From positions 124,001-188,000 of the forward strand of contig JAUEPE010000001.1 in NCBI GenBank assembly GCA_030403585.1: DNA of 64,000 bases, written 5' to 3'. The notes below the pieces were generated by a model. The model saw nothing but the letters and a program-made list of their open reading frames with translations. It did not search any database and was not told the DNA's origin. Every line of letters starts with the position of its first letter. Position 1 is the stretch's first letter. This document shows, one piece after another, positions 35,249-46,000 of the stretch. A program made the translations under genes and the position numbers. Origin of the DNA: Frankia sp. RB7. GTDB taxonomy: Bacteria > Pseudomonadota > Alphaproteobacteria > Rhizobiales > Xanthobacteraceae.

Positions 35249-35896
35249 ATGACGCCTGAACCGGATACCCAAACGGCCGACGAAAACGACGCCAAGACTG
35301 ACGCGAAGCACGCCGCGAAAATGGCGAAAATCAAGGTCGCCCGCGACAAGATCATGGCGACCAAGAGCGGCGAAAAAGGCCTCGTCATCGTCCATACCGG
35401 CGCCGGCAAGGGCAAGTCCTCCTCGGCCTTCGGCATGATCGTGCGCTGCGTCGCCCATGGCTTTCCCTGCGCCGTCGTGCAGTTCATCAAGGGCGCCTGG
35501 GATACCGGCGAGCGGCGGCTGCTCACGGGCCACTTTGGCGAGCTCTGCCAGTTCCACGCCATGGGCGAAGGCTTCACCTGGGAGACGCAGGACCGCGCCC
35601 GCGACATCGCGGCCGCGCGCGCCGGCTGGGACAAGGCCAAGGAGCTGATCCTCGATGAGAGCTTGCGCATGGTCGTGCTCGACGAGATCAACATCGCGCT
35701 GCGCTACGACTATCTCGACGTCGCGGAAGTCGTCGACTTCCTGAAGACCTCAAAGCCGCCGATGACGCATGTCGTCCTCACCGGGCGCAACGCCAAGGAC
35801 GAGTTGATCGAGATCGCCGACCTCGTCACCGAGATGACGCTGGTCAAGCATCCGTTCCGCTCCGGTATCAAGGCGCAAGCCGGCGTTGAGTTCTAA
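35249..35896 (+). CDS. cobO: Cob(I)yrinic acid a,c-diamide adenosyltransferase
   Basis: Attaches the adenosyl group to cob(I)yrinic acid a,c-diamide. 215 residues of the CobO/BtuR family with the P-loop GAGKGKSS at 51-58, preceded by IVHT, and LDEINIAL for the Mg/ATP site. The N-terminal 40 residues are charged and Lys/Asp/Ala-rich, as in many rhizobial versions. ATG 35249 with AAGGA 9 nt upstream; a longer frame to 34943 crosses the riboswitch. Divergent from the DUF1636-cobW operon. Confidence 0.94.
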   Translation: MTPEPDTQTADENDAKTDAKHAAKMAKIKVARDKIMATKSGEKGLVIVHTGAGKGKSSSAFGMIVRCVAHGFPCAVVQFIKGAWDTGERRLLTGHFGELCQFHAMGEGFTWETQDRARDIAAARAGWDKAKELILDESLRMVVLDEINIALRYDYLDVAEVVDFLKTSKPPMTHVVLTGRNAKDELIEIADLVTEMTLVKHPFRSGIKAQAGVEF

Positions 35897-35906
35897 GATA
35901 CCCACG

Positions 35907-37343
<1,437 letters not shown>

Positions 37344-37355
<12 letters not shown>

Positions 37356-38324
37356 GGCCTCGGCAAGGCGCGACCATTCGGCCTCAGCGCCCGGAAGTCC
37401 GAGACGCAGCCATGCTGGGTTTTGCGCGAAGACGCGGGACCAGATCTGGCCGTGCGCCAGCTTTTCCTGCACAACACGCGCATCAGGCGTCTCGTAGAGA
37501 CGAAACAGCGGCGCACCGCCGACGAGCCGCCAGCCTTGCGACTGCGCCATCTCGTCGATGCGAAGGCAGTCATGCGCGAGCCGCGCTGACGTCGCCTTGG
37601 CCCAGGCATCGTCACACAGGGCGCGGCAGCCGATCGCGATCGCAGCTCCGGAGACCGGCCATGGACCCGACGCCGCCGCGAGTTTGCCGATGTCATCCGC
37701 ATGGCCGATCGCGAAGCCGAGCCGCAAGCCGGCAAGACCATAAAACTTTCCGAACGAGCGCAGGATCAGCAGCCCCGGCCGCCCCGCTTCCGAAGCGAGC
37801 GAGAGTTCGGGAACGGCATCAACAAAACTCTCGTCGATGACGAGGTGACCGACCCGCGGCAACAGCGCGAGCAAATCCTTCGGCGCGTAGCGGCGGCCGT
37901 CGGGATTGTTGGGATTGACGACGATGGCGAGGTTCGCCCCCGCCAGCGCATCGAGCGCCCTCACCTCCTCGACCTCCCATCCTGCGGCCGACAGAACGGG
38001 AGCATATTCGTTGTAGGTCGGTGTGAGAATGCGTGCGCGACCGCGCGGCGCAAGCTGTGGCAGCAATTGAATGGCGGCTTGCGCACCGCCCATCGCGACA
38101 ATCAATGCAGCTGTGCGATAGGCATGCCGGGCGGACTGATGCAGAGCCTCGATCTCGGATCGCGGCGGCAACGCCTGCCAATGATGCGCGTCGATCTCGC
38201 CCACCGGATAAGGCAGCCGGTTGATCCCGGTCGACAGATCGATCCAGTCCTCCGCACGTCCGCCAAAACGCTGCTGGGCCAGATCAAGATTTCCACCGTG
38301 CTCGCGCATGCCCTGTTCTTTCAC
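37344..38324 (-). CDS. cobC: L-threonine-O-3-phosphate decarboxylase (CobC)
   Basis: PLP enzyme that makes (R)-1-amino-2-propanol phosphate for the cobinamide side arm (called CobD in Salmonella). 326 residues of the class-I aminotransferase fold: [11 protein letters not shown] near the N-terminus, NPNNPDGR, and the PLP Lys in [13 protein letters not shown]. It starts at GTG 38324, overlapping the cobD stop (GTGA), or at ATG 38309. Overlap with cobQ at the 3' end is 12 bp. Confidence 0.93.
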
Positions 38325-39274
38325 GCGAAGGCCAGGATCGCAAGGACGCCTGCGAGCAGCAGCATGGCGCGACGGTACACGGTAAGTCCCTCGACGATGT
38401 CAGCCGCAAGCGGATCGCGCGCGCCTTCATTGAGCCAGGGTTCGTCGGTGATGCTGCCGTGATAGATGCGGGGACCGCTGAGCCGCACGCCGAGCGCGCC
38501 CGCCATCGCCGCCTCGGGCCAGCCGGCATTGGGCGAGCGATGACGGCGCGCATCGCGCGTCATGCACGACAGCGCCTGGGATCGCCGTGGCGCGAGCAGC
38601 ACGAAGAGAAAGCCGGTCAGGCGGGCCGGAATGAAATTCACGACATCGTCGATGCGCGCGGCAGCCCAGCCAAAGGCTTCGTGCCGTTCGCTGCGATGGC
38701 CGATCATGGAGTCCAGCGTGTTGATCGCCTTGTAGCCCAAAATACCGGGCAGGCCGAACAGCGCGCCCCAGAACACCGGCGCGACGATGCCGTCGGACGC
38801 GTTTTCCGCGAGGCTCTCGAGCGCCGCGCGCGCGATGCCGGCTTCATCGAGCGCGGCGGGATCGCGGCCGACGATGCGCGAGACCGCGTCACGCGCGGCA
38901 GCAATGTCGCCGCCCAGCAGAGGATTAGCGACCGCGGCGACATGATCATGCAGCGAGCGTAGCGCGACCAGCGGCCAGGCCAGGACGCCGACCAGCACGA
39001 TTCCGATCCAGCCCCAGGGAATCAGGAACCGGAGCAAGGATTGAAGCAGCCAACCGAGCGCAGCCGCGAGCGCAATCACCAGAAGCGCGCCGACGAGGCC
39101 GGCAGCGCGGCGGAGCACCGGCGGATCGGACTCGCGATTCCAGCCGGTATCGATGGCGGCGATCAGCCGACCCAGCCAGGTCACGGGGTGGCCGATCCGC
39201 GCGAACAGTTTTGACGGCCAGCCCAGCAGGGCATCCACCGCCATCGCCACCACCATCGCGCCCGCAAAACCCAA
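38321..39274 (-). CDS. cobD: Adenosylcobinamide-phosphate synthase (CobD/CbiB)
   Basis: Membrane enzyme that joins the aminopropanol phosphate to adenosylcobyric acid. 317 residues with several hydrophobic helices, GHPVTWLGRLI, SLAENASDGIVAPVFW and YKAINTLDSMIGHRSERH, all signatures of CobD/CbiB. The start is TTG 39274: a perfect AGGAGG lies 5 nt upstream, whereas the next ATG (39256) is too far away. Coupled to cobC. Confidence 0.93.
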   Translation of the reverse strand: MGFAGAMVVAMAVDALLGWPSKLFARIGHPVTWLGRLIAAIDTGWNRESDPPVLRRAAGLVGALLVIALAAALGWLLQSLLRFLIPWGWIGIVLVGVLAWPLVALRSLHDHVAAVANPLLGGDIAAARDAVSRIVGRDPAALDEAGIARAALESLAENASDGIVAPVFWGALFGLPGILGYKAINTLDSMIGHRSERHEAFGWAAARIDDVVNFIPARLTGFLFVLLAPRRSQALSCMTRDARRHRSPNAGWPEAAMAGALGVRLSGPRIYHGSITDEPWLNEGARDPLAADIVEGLTVYRRAMLLLAGVLAILAFA

Positions 39275-39395
39275 ACCAGCCTCCTGTCCTGCCCCTGTTG
39301 CGCAAAGCGAGGGGCGAGCGCAAGCCCCCGGGTGCCTGATTTCGGCTTTGTCTTTGGCTGCGATTGGTGATTAGTCAGGCCCGCAGGAGACTTTT

Positions 39396-39899
39396 ATGGC
39401 CCTCATCTTGATCACGGGCGGAGCGCGATCGGGCAAGAGCAAGCGTGCGGAAACGCGCGCGCGTGCCTTCCCCGGGCAGCCCGTCTATGTCGCGACGGCC
39501 GAGGCGCTCGATGCGGAAATGGACGCGCGTATCGCAAAACACCGCGCGCGCCGCGGGACCGACTGGATCGAGCGAGAGGTGCCGCTCGATCTCGTGTCAG
39601 CGCTGGTCGCAACCGACGGCGGCGGCGCGCGGCTCGTCGACTGCCTGACGCTGTGGCTCTCCAATCTGATGCATGCGGAGCGCAACTGGGACCGCGCTGT
39701 GACCGAGCTCGCCGCTGCCCTGCCCGGCCTCAGGAGCCCGGTCGTCTTCGTGACCAACGAGGTCGGTCTCGGCATCGTGCCCGACAATGCACTCGCACGC
39801 AGCTTTCGCGACGCAGCCGGGATCATGAACCAGACCATTGCAGCGACCGCTGACGAAGTCGAGTTCGTCGTCGCTGGCCTGCCGATGAAGCTGAAATGA
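39396..39899 (+). CDS. cobP: Adenosylcobinamide kinase / adenosylcobinamide-phosphate guanylyltransferase
   Basis: Phosphorylates adenosylcobinamide and transfers GMP (CobU in Salmonella). 167 residues with P-loop GGARSGKS at 8-15, the His-containing AKHRARRG segment at about 47-54, VDCLTLWLSN, and TNEVGLGIVP. Starts a plus-strand unit cobP-cobV-bluB and is divergent from cobD with about 120 bp between, where I see a GGAG near the start but no riboswitch. Confidence 0.95.
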   Translation: MALILITGGARSGKSKRAETRARAFPGQPVYVATAEALDAEMDARIAKHRARRGTDWIEREVPLDLVSALVATDGGGARLVDCLTLWLSNLMHAERNWDRAVTELAAALPGLRSPVVFVTNEVGLGIVPDNALARSFRDAAGIMNQTIAATADEVEFVVAGLPMKLK

Positions 39900-40681
39900 T
39901 GCCGCGCGCAGACATTCTGAAAGACGTCGTCGCCGATCTCCGGATCGCGGCGTCCTTCGTCACGATCGTGCCGGTGGCATCGTCGAAGCCTGCCGTTGAC
40001 AGCGCCATCGCGCGCGCGACCTGGGCGTTGCCGGTCGCGGGATTGCTGGTGGGCCTTGCGGGCGCTGTGGTTTACGCGCTCGCGAGCAGACTGGGACTGG
40101 CGCCAGGCATGGCCGCCCTGCTCGCGCTCGCCACAACGACCCTCGTCACCGGCGCGCTGCACGAAGATGGCCTGGCCGACACCGCCGACGGTCTCGGCGG
40201 CGGACGGACGCGCGAGCGCAAGCTCGAGATCATGCGCGACAGCCGGATCGGCAGCTATGGCGTCTGCGCGCTGATCCTGTCGTTCGGCCTGCGCTGGAGT
40301 GCGTTGGCCGCCATCGCCAATCCATGGGCCGTGATGCTGGCTTTGTGTTCAGCGCACGCTGCGGCCCGCGCCGGCGTGCCGGCCTTCATGTCGTTGGTCA
40401 CCCCGGCGCGTCCCGACGGGCTCGCCGCGCGCGCCGGATCGCCGCCGGCCCGCAGCGTGGCCATCGCGTTCGCCGTTGGAACGCTCGCCCTCGCCCTTGC
40501 GCTCGGACCGGCCAAGGCGCTGGTGGGCCTGGTCCTGCTGTCGCTCGCCGGGCTGATCCTGGCGCGGCTTGCCGTCCGTCAGATCGGCGGGCAGACCGGA
40601 GACATCCTTGGCGCATTCGAGCAGGTCGGCGAGATCCTGATCCTGCTGGTGGCCGCGGCCTTCCCTCACGCGGGAGGATGA
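39896..40681 (+). CDS. cobV: Adenosylcobinamide-GDP ribazoletransferase
   Basis: Membrane enzyme that joins adenosylcobinamide-GDP to alpha-ribazole in the last steps (CobS in Salmonella; not the chelatase CobS). 261 residues, several helices; the active-site stretch HEDGLADTADGLGGGRTRER is typical and supplies metal-binding acidic residues. Its ATG overlaps the cobP stop as ATGA. The second ATG at 39899 is an equal alternative. Confidence 0.94.
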   Translation: MMPRADILKDVVADLRIAASFVTIVPVASSKPAVDSAIARATWALPVAGLLVGLAGAVVYALASRLGLAPGMAALLALATTTLVTGALHEDGLADTADGLGGGRTRERKLEIMRDSRIGSYGVCALILSFGLRWSALAAIANPWAVMLALCSAHAAARAGVPAFMSLVTPARPDGLAARAGSPPARSVAIAFAVGTLALALALGPAKALVGLVLLSLAGLILARLAVRQIGGQTGDILGAFEQVGEILILLVAAAFPHAGG

Positions 40682-40684
40682 TTG

Positions 40685-41317
40685 ATGGTCGAGTTCGACG
40701 ACGCCTTCCGCCGGCAATTGCGCGAGCTGTTCGTGTGGCGCCGCGACGTGCGCCGCTTTCGCACCGATGCGCTGCCCGACGGCGCCCTGGAGCGGCTGAT
40801 CGAGACGGCCTGTCTGTCGCCATCGGTCGGCCTGAGCCAGCCGTGGCGCTTCGTCACCGTCGATGATGCGGCACGGCGCCGCGCCGTGATCGACGATTTC
40901 AGGACCTGCAACGCCGACGCGCTGAATTGCTATTCCGGCGAGCGCGCGGCGCGCTATGCCGCGCTCAAGCTCTCGGGCCTCGAACAGGCCCCTCGTCATC
41001 TCGCAATATTCGCGGACAAGGCCAGCGACATCGGCCACGGCCTCGGCCGCGCGACCATGCCGGAGACCACCGAATATTCCGTGGTCGCGGCGATCACCGC
41101 CATGTGGCTCGCCGCGCGCGCCGAGGGGATCGGGCTCGGCTGGGTCTCGATCCTTAGCCCGGAGCGCATCCACGGCGTGCTCGACGTGCCCGCCTCCTGG
41201 AAATTCATCGCCTATCTCTGCATCGGCTATCCCGAGGCGGAGTACGATCAGCCGGAGCTCGAGCGGGCGAAATGGGAACACCGGCGGGGTGCCGGCGAAT
41301 TCACGCTGCGGCGCTAG
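40685..41317 (+). CDS. bluB: 5,6-Dimethylbenzimidazole synthase BluB
   Basis: Oxygen-dependent destruction of reduced FMN to give 5,6-dimethylbenzimidazole, the lower ligand. 210 residues of the nitroreductase-like fold: RRDVRRFRTD, SPSVGLSQPWRFV, MPETTEYSVV, GWVSILSPE. The start is ATG 40685; the TTG at 40682 is also possible. With cobT, cobV and the phosphatase the window has all nucleotide-loop steps, so the cell can make complete cobalamin with its own lower base. Confidence 0.95.
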   Translation: MVEFDDAFRRQLRELFVWRRDVRRFRTDALPDGALERLIETACLSPSVGLSQPWRFVTVDDAARRRAVIDDFRTCNADALNCYSGERAARYAALKLSGLEQAPRHLAIFADKASDIGHGLGRATMPETTEYSVVAAITAMWLAARAEGIGLGWVSILSPERIHGVLDVPASWKFIAYLCIGYPEAEYDQPELERAKWEHRRGAGEFTLRR

Positions 41318-41325
41318 AGCGCGTC

Positions 41326-43020
41326 CTAAGACTTGCTCTTGCCGGCAACGGCCGCCACAGGCGTGGTGCTCGGCTGCTTCTCGAACATCAGCAACGGGCG
41401 GAAGATAACGCGGCCGTAGGCCTCGTAATGATGCTGGGTCGAGACCGCCATCTTCAGCGGCGTCGCGTAATTGGCTTCGAACGTCATGAACTGCGCATAG
41501 GTCCAGGAGAAGCCGACGCCGACCGAGGCCAGTTCCGTGACGCCGGGGAACGTGGAGTACACCGCACCAACGTCAGTGAAGATGTAGGTGTCAAATCCCC
41601 TGAGCCATTGCGACCAGTTGTAGTGCAGCTCGGCGTTGAAATAATAGCCGCTGTCGCCCGATGCGGCGTTGGTCGGATAACCGCGCACGGTGGTCGGACC
41701 GCCGATCGTGAAGATCTGGTCGCCCGGCAGCAGCTTCTCCTGCGTGTACTGCCAGCTTGCGAGCACGTTGGTGCTGAAATTGGCCGGTCCCGCAGCACTG
41801 GTCGCGATCATCGTGCCGGTATAGGTGTTGAATGTGCGATTGTTGCCGAGCACGTGGTCTTGCCATTCGATGTAGTTGACGGCGGGCGAAACCGTGATCG
41901 AATAGGTGTTGCCGGAATTGGTCACGGAGACGCCGGCCGTGGCCTTGTCGTAATGATCGTCGGTCACCGCGACGGTCGAAAACCGGCTCACGGTCTTGCC
42001 TTCGGTCTCGGCGGCGTTGAGCAGCACCAGCCAGTTCTGCGTCACCCAGACCGGCTGGCTGAAATTGACCGCGGCCTGGCTCGACCGTCCGGTGACGTCG
42101 AGCGCAACGAAGAGCCCGTCGATGATCTTGATCTTGCCTTCGGTATAGCTGACGCCGGCGCGGCCACCCCAGGGGTTGACCGGGATGCTGTAGGCAACGT
42201 TGCCGTTGAGGTTACCGTCGGAACGGACGCCGTAGAAGGTCAGGCGGTCGTCGACGCCGAACAGGCCGTGGCGCTTGTAGAACGTGCCGCCTTCCCAGCG
42301 GCCTGTATTCTCCGCGGCCTGGTTGTCGACGAAGAGCTGCCAGGTATCGACCGGCGGCTCGATCACCGCAAACTGCAAATCGGTCAGCCCGAAGCTCGTG
42401 CCGGGCTGGAGCAGCGCCTTGATCTGCACGTCGTTGGTCCGGTTGAACCAGATCACGTCGCGATTGAGTTTTGGAACGTCGAGGACCTCGCCTTCCGGCT
42501 CCCTCACGCGCTGGAGGATGTAGTCGGTGCGGGTCTGCTTGTTGCCCTCGATGGTCGTCTTCTGGAGCCGGCCTTCGGTCAACTTGACCTTGACCGTCCC
42601 GTCCTTGGGATCCTGATCCGGCAGGGTCGCAATGCCGGTCACGATGCCGCGCTCGGTGTAGATCGCATTGATGTCGGCGACGATCTGCAACAGTGTCGCG
42701 ATGTCGACGTTCTTGCCGACATATTTCTTTGCGATCTCGTCGAGCTCCGCCGGCGTGATGAATTTGGATGAGTTGAATTCGAGCTTGCGCAGGCGGAATT
42801 TCGGACCGCCCGGCTTCATCAGCGGCGACTTCTCACGTGCGCCGCCGATCACGGCGGGACCGTTCAGCTTGGGCGGCTCGTTCTGCTGTTCGAACTGGCG
42901 GCGCTGGCGATCGACGTCGTTCTGGATCGCGCCGGGATTGATCGAGGGCACCTGCGCGCGCGCGGCAACGATGCTCGACGCCGCAAGCCCGATCCCCAGT
43001 GCTGCCCCCAGAACCCGCAT
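41326..43020 (-). CDS. TpsB outer-membrane transporter of two-partner secretion (ShlB/FhaC family)
   Basis: Exports the adjacent TpsA protein across the outer membrane. 564 residues: signal peptide to about residue 22 (AARA), a Gln/Arg-rich segment, two POTRA domains (roughly 55-210; FRLRKLEF, VKVKLTEGRL), then a 16-strand barrel with the conserved VRGY in TTVRGYPTN. After the last barrel strand (VIFRPLLMF) there is an extra tail of some 18 residues ending AGKSKS, not the usual terminal aromatic residue. It lies 6 bp downstream of the TpsA gene. Confidence 0.92.
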   Translation of the reverse strand: MRVLGAALGIGLAASSIVAARAQVPSINPGAIQNDVDRQRRQFEQQNEPPKLNGPAVIGGAREKSPLMKPGGPKFRLRKLEFNSSKFITPAELDEIAKKYVGKNVDIATLLQIVADINAIYTERGIVTGIATLPDQDPKDGTVKVKLTEGRLQKTTIEGNKQTRTDYILQRVREPEGEVLDVPKLNRDVIWFNRTNDVQIKALLQPGTSFGLTDLQFAVIEPPVDTWQLFVDNQAAENTGRWEGGTFYKRHGLFGVDDRLTFYGVRSDGNLNGNVAYSIPVNPWGGRAGVSYTEGKIKIIDGLFVALDVTGRSSQAAVNFSQPVWVTQNWLVLLNAAETEGKTVSRFSTVAVTDDHYDKATAGVSVTNSGNTYSITVSPAVNYIEWQDHVLGNNRTFNTYTGTMIATSAAGPANFSTNVLASWQYTQEKLLPGDQIFTIGGPTTVRGYPTNAASGDSGYYFNAELHYNWSQWLRGFDTYIFTDVGAVYSTFPGVTELASVGVGFSWTYAQFMTFEANYATPLKMAVSTQHHYEAYGRVIFRPLLMFEKQPSTTPVAAVAGKSKS

Positions 43021-43026
43021 CTCGAC

Positions 43027-46000
43027 TTACCACGCCTCCGCGAGGCGACTCATCGCCGGCTTCGTCACTGCACCAATTGCTGCGTCCTTCCAGCCGGGGC
43101 GCCCCGCACGCTGCCCCTGGCGGCGCTGCTTGCGCATGTCGCTGAGTCCTTCGACATTCACGGCGGGACCAGACCCGATGGTCTCGACCGGCCGCGGCGA
43201 CAGCAATGCGTCGAGCCGTGCATGGCCGGAGAGACCGAGCTGGTAGAACGTTCCTCCGCTCTTCTGCGCCAACCAGGTATCGATGCTCTCATGGCCCTCG
43301 CCGTCGACGGCGATGTTGCGCGCCATGCTGGCGCCCGTGTAGCTGCTGCAGCAGGCGTGGCTCGGACCGTAATTGGAGACCGTTGCCGAGATATCGCCGG
43401 TGTAGAACACCACATAGGCGTTGGTGACATTGGCGTTGCCGATCTGGCTCAACGTGAACACGCCGTCCGGCTGGTAGAGCTGAAGCGCCGGCCCATTGCT
43501 CGGCGCCAGCGTACGGTTGTTCAGCAGCACCTGCTCGGTCGCCGTGGTGAGCAGGAGCTGGCCCGGGACGTAGCCGTTCAGGATCGTCACGGAGTGCGCA
43601 TCGGTCAGGAAGTTCGCGTCCACCACCCTGAAATTGTTGACGATGATGGTATCAGGATCGATCGAGATGTCGGCATACTTCGCGACGCCGCCATTGTAGC
43701 CGGTGATGTTCAGGACCAGCGGAACCGGCGGGTTCGAGCGGACCTGCTCGCCCTTGACGTTGATGGTATCGGCGGCGAGGTCGAGCTCCCTGACCACGCT
43801 GACCCAGTTGATGGTCAGGTCACCCGACGAGGTCATCTTGACCACCTCGCCGCTGATGCGGTCGAACGAGACCGCCCCGGCCACATCGAAACGGGTATCG
43901 CCATTGGCTGTGATCGATCCGCCGTGGAGCGAACCAGTGTCGGACTTGACGATGAGGTCGCCAGCATCGCCCGGGATGCCGGTCGTGGTGAGCTGGCTGA
44001 AGACGATATCGTCGTGGGCATGCAGGGTCTGCGTGCCGCCGCTGGTGGCGGTGCCGACGGTGATCCCTCCGGCCGTGGCGGTGACGCTGAGCGCGCCGCC
44101 GGCGGTGAGGTTGTCCCAATGCACGACGGATCCGCTCAGGACTGCGTTGCCGGTGGTCGCGGTCAGATTATGTCCGGTGTTGGACACAGCCGCGATCAGC
44201 GTCGCCGAACCGTTGGCCGCAACCGAACCCTGCGTCACGACACCGCCCACTGTCGTCGTCTGGCCCAATATGAAGCCGTTATCGGCGGTGACGCTGATGT
44301 TGCCGGCGTCGCCATTGATGCCCGTCGTCGTCAGCGCGTTGAAGGTCACATTGTCATGGGCGTGGATGGTCTGCGAGCCACCGCTCTGCGCGGTCTGCAA
44401 GGTGATGCTGCCCTGGCTCGCGGTCGCACCCAGCGTCGTTCCGACGTTGAGGACGTTCCAGTTGATCGGCCCGCCGGCTGTCAGCAGGCCCGAGCCGGTC
44501 GTGGCCGCAAGCGTATTGCCGGTGATGGTCGTGGCGGCCAACAGCGTCGTCGAGCCGTTGGCGGAGAGCGAGCCCAGCGTCGTCGCGCCGCCCGACGTCA
44601 CCGTCTGCGCCAGAATGAAGCCGTTGTCGGCAGTGAGGTTGATATTGCCGACGTCGCCGGCATTGCCGGTGGAGGCGAGCGCGTTGAACGTCACGTTCTG
44701 GCTGGCGTGGATCGTCTGCGAGCCGCTGCTGCTGGCGGTCCCGATCACGATGCTGCCGTTGGCGGTGATGGCGCTGAAGCTGCCGCTCGCGCCCACAGCC
44801 GTACCCGCGGCCACCTGGTCGAGCGTCAGGCCGCCGGTGCCGAGGATGTCGACGTTGCCGTTGATCGCCGAAAGCAGGCTCGCCCCGGTGTCGGTGAGCG
44901 CCTTCAGGTAGATGCCGCCGGCGCTCGCGCTTGCCGACAGCCGCGCCGCGTTGAAGATGAACCGGTCCGTCGCGGTGCCGATGCCGTTCGACGCGCTTAG
45001 CGAAAGTGCGGCGCCCGAGCCGGACGCGATGAACTTGGTCTGACCGTCGCCATTGTCGATGATCGCTCCGAGCGAGGCGACGCCACCGGCGGTGACGATG
45101 ATCGACGGAGCGTTGCCGGCCGCCGCATAGGGCAGCGACGAATTGAGCTGACCAATCGTCGCATCGCCCGTGGTGGTCACCGAGATCACGCCGGCCGCGT
45201 TGATGGCCGAATAGGCGCCCATCGACAACGTCGCGGCCACCAGCGTCACCCCGTCGGAGGTGCTGGTCGCAACCACCGGCGCCGAGCTGGTGCCGGCCGC
45301 GAACGTCATGCCGCGGTTGGCGAGGAGCTGCATCACGCCGTCGCTGGTGAGGTCGGCATTGATGGTCAGCGCGCCGCGCGGCACGTTCAAGGTCATCGCG
45401 CCGCCCGCCGTGAGCGATCCATAGGCACCGCTGGTGCCGACTGAGAGATCGCCGGTGACTGCGAGGAGGCTGAAATCGCCGCCCGCGGAGCCGGTGACGG
45501 CGCCGGAGATATTCACCTGCAGCGGCTGGAACGTCGAGCCGTTGAAGCTGATATTGCCGCCGGCGCGCAGATCGAGGTCGGTGCCCAGAATGTGGATCGC
45601 GGTGCGGTCCGAGAAGCCCGCCTCGGCGTAGATGCTGCCGGTCGCGGCGAGCTGGATCTCGTTGCCGGCGGAGATGTTGCCGAGGACGAGATCCCCGGTG
45701 GTCTGCTTCACATAGATGCCCTGCCCGGACGAGACCTGGTCGAGCTGGTCGTTGGCAGGGCTCGCAAAGGCGATCTGGATCGCATTCGCGTTGGTCGCGG
45801 GATTGCTTCCGGCGGTCCCGGGCGCACCGATATTGCCGTGCTCGGCAATCAGGGTCAGGTTGGCGATATCACCCGAGATCACGGGCACGCCGGTCACGCC
45901 GGCGGCAGCGGTGATGCCGGTCACGGCGTCGAGCTTGACGTCGCCGCGGCCGGTGACCTGGATGCCGTTGGCCTGCGCCGCCGCGATCGGGCCGTAGTTC

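Noticed and set aside
39275..39395. Possible third cobalamin riboswitch between cobD and cobP
   Set aside because: Only 120 bp, and no B12 box, no GCCACTG and no CCCCGCAACTGT block on either strand.
41272..42771. Open frame of 499 codons on the plus strand, antisense to tpsB
   Set aside because: TpsB on the other strand has signal peptide, POTRA and VRGY motif; this frame has none and overlaps the end of bluB.
43905..44930. CRISPR-like or IS-like repeat array
   Set aside because: The repeats are contiguous in-frame units of a coding sequence, 342-345 bp long with no spacers and no terminal inverted repeats.
43222..45000. Open frame of 592 codons on the plus strand, antisense to tpsA
   Set aside because: Same composition effect; no signal or domain, and it crosses the TpsA tandem repeats.
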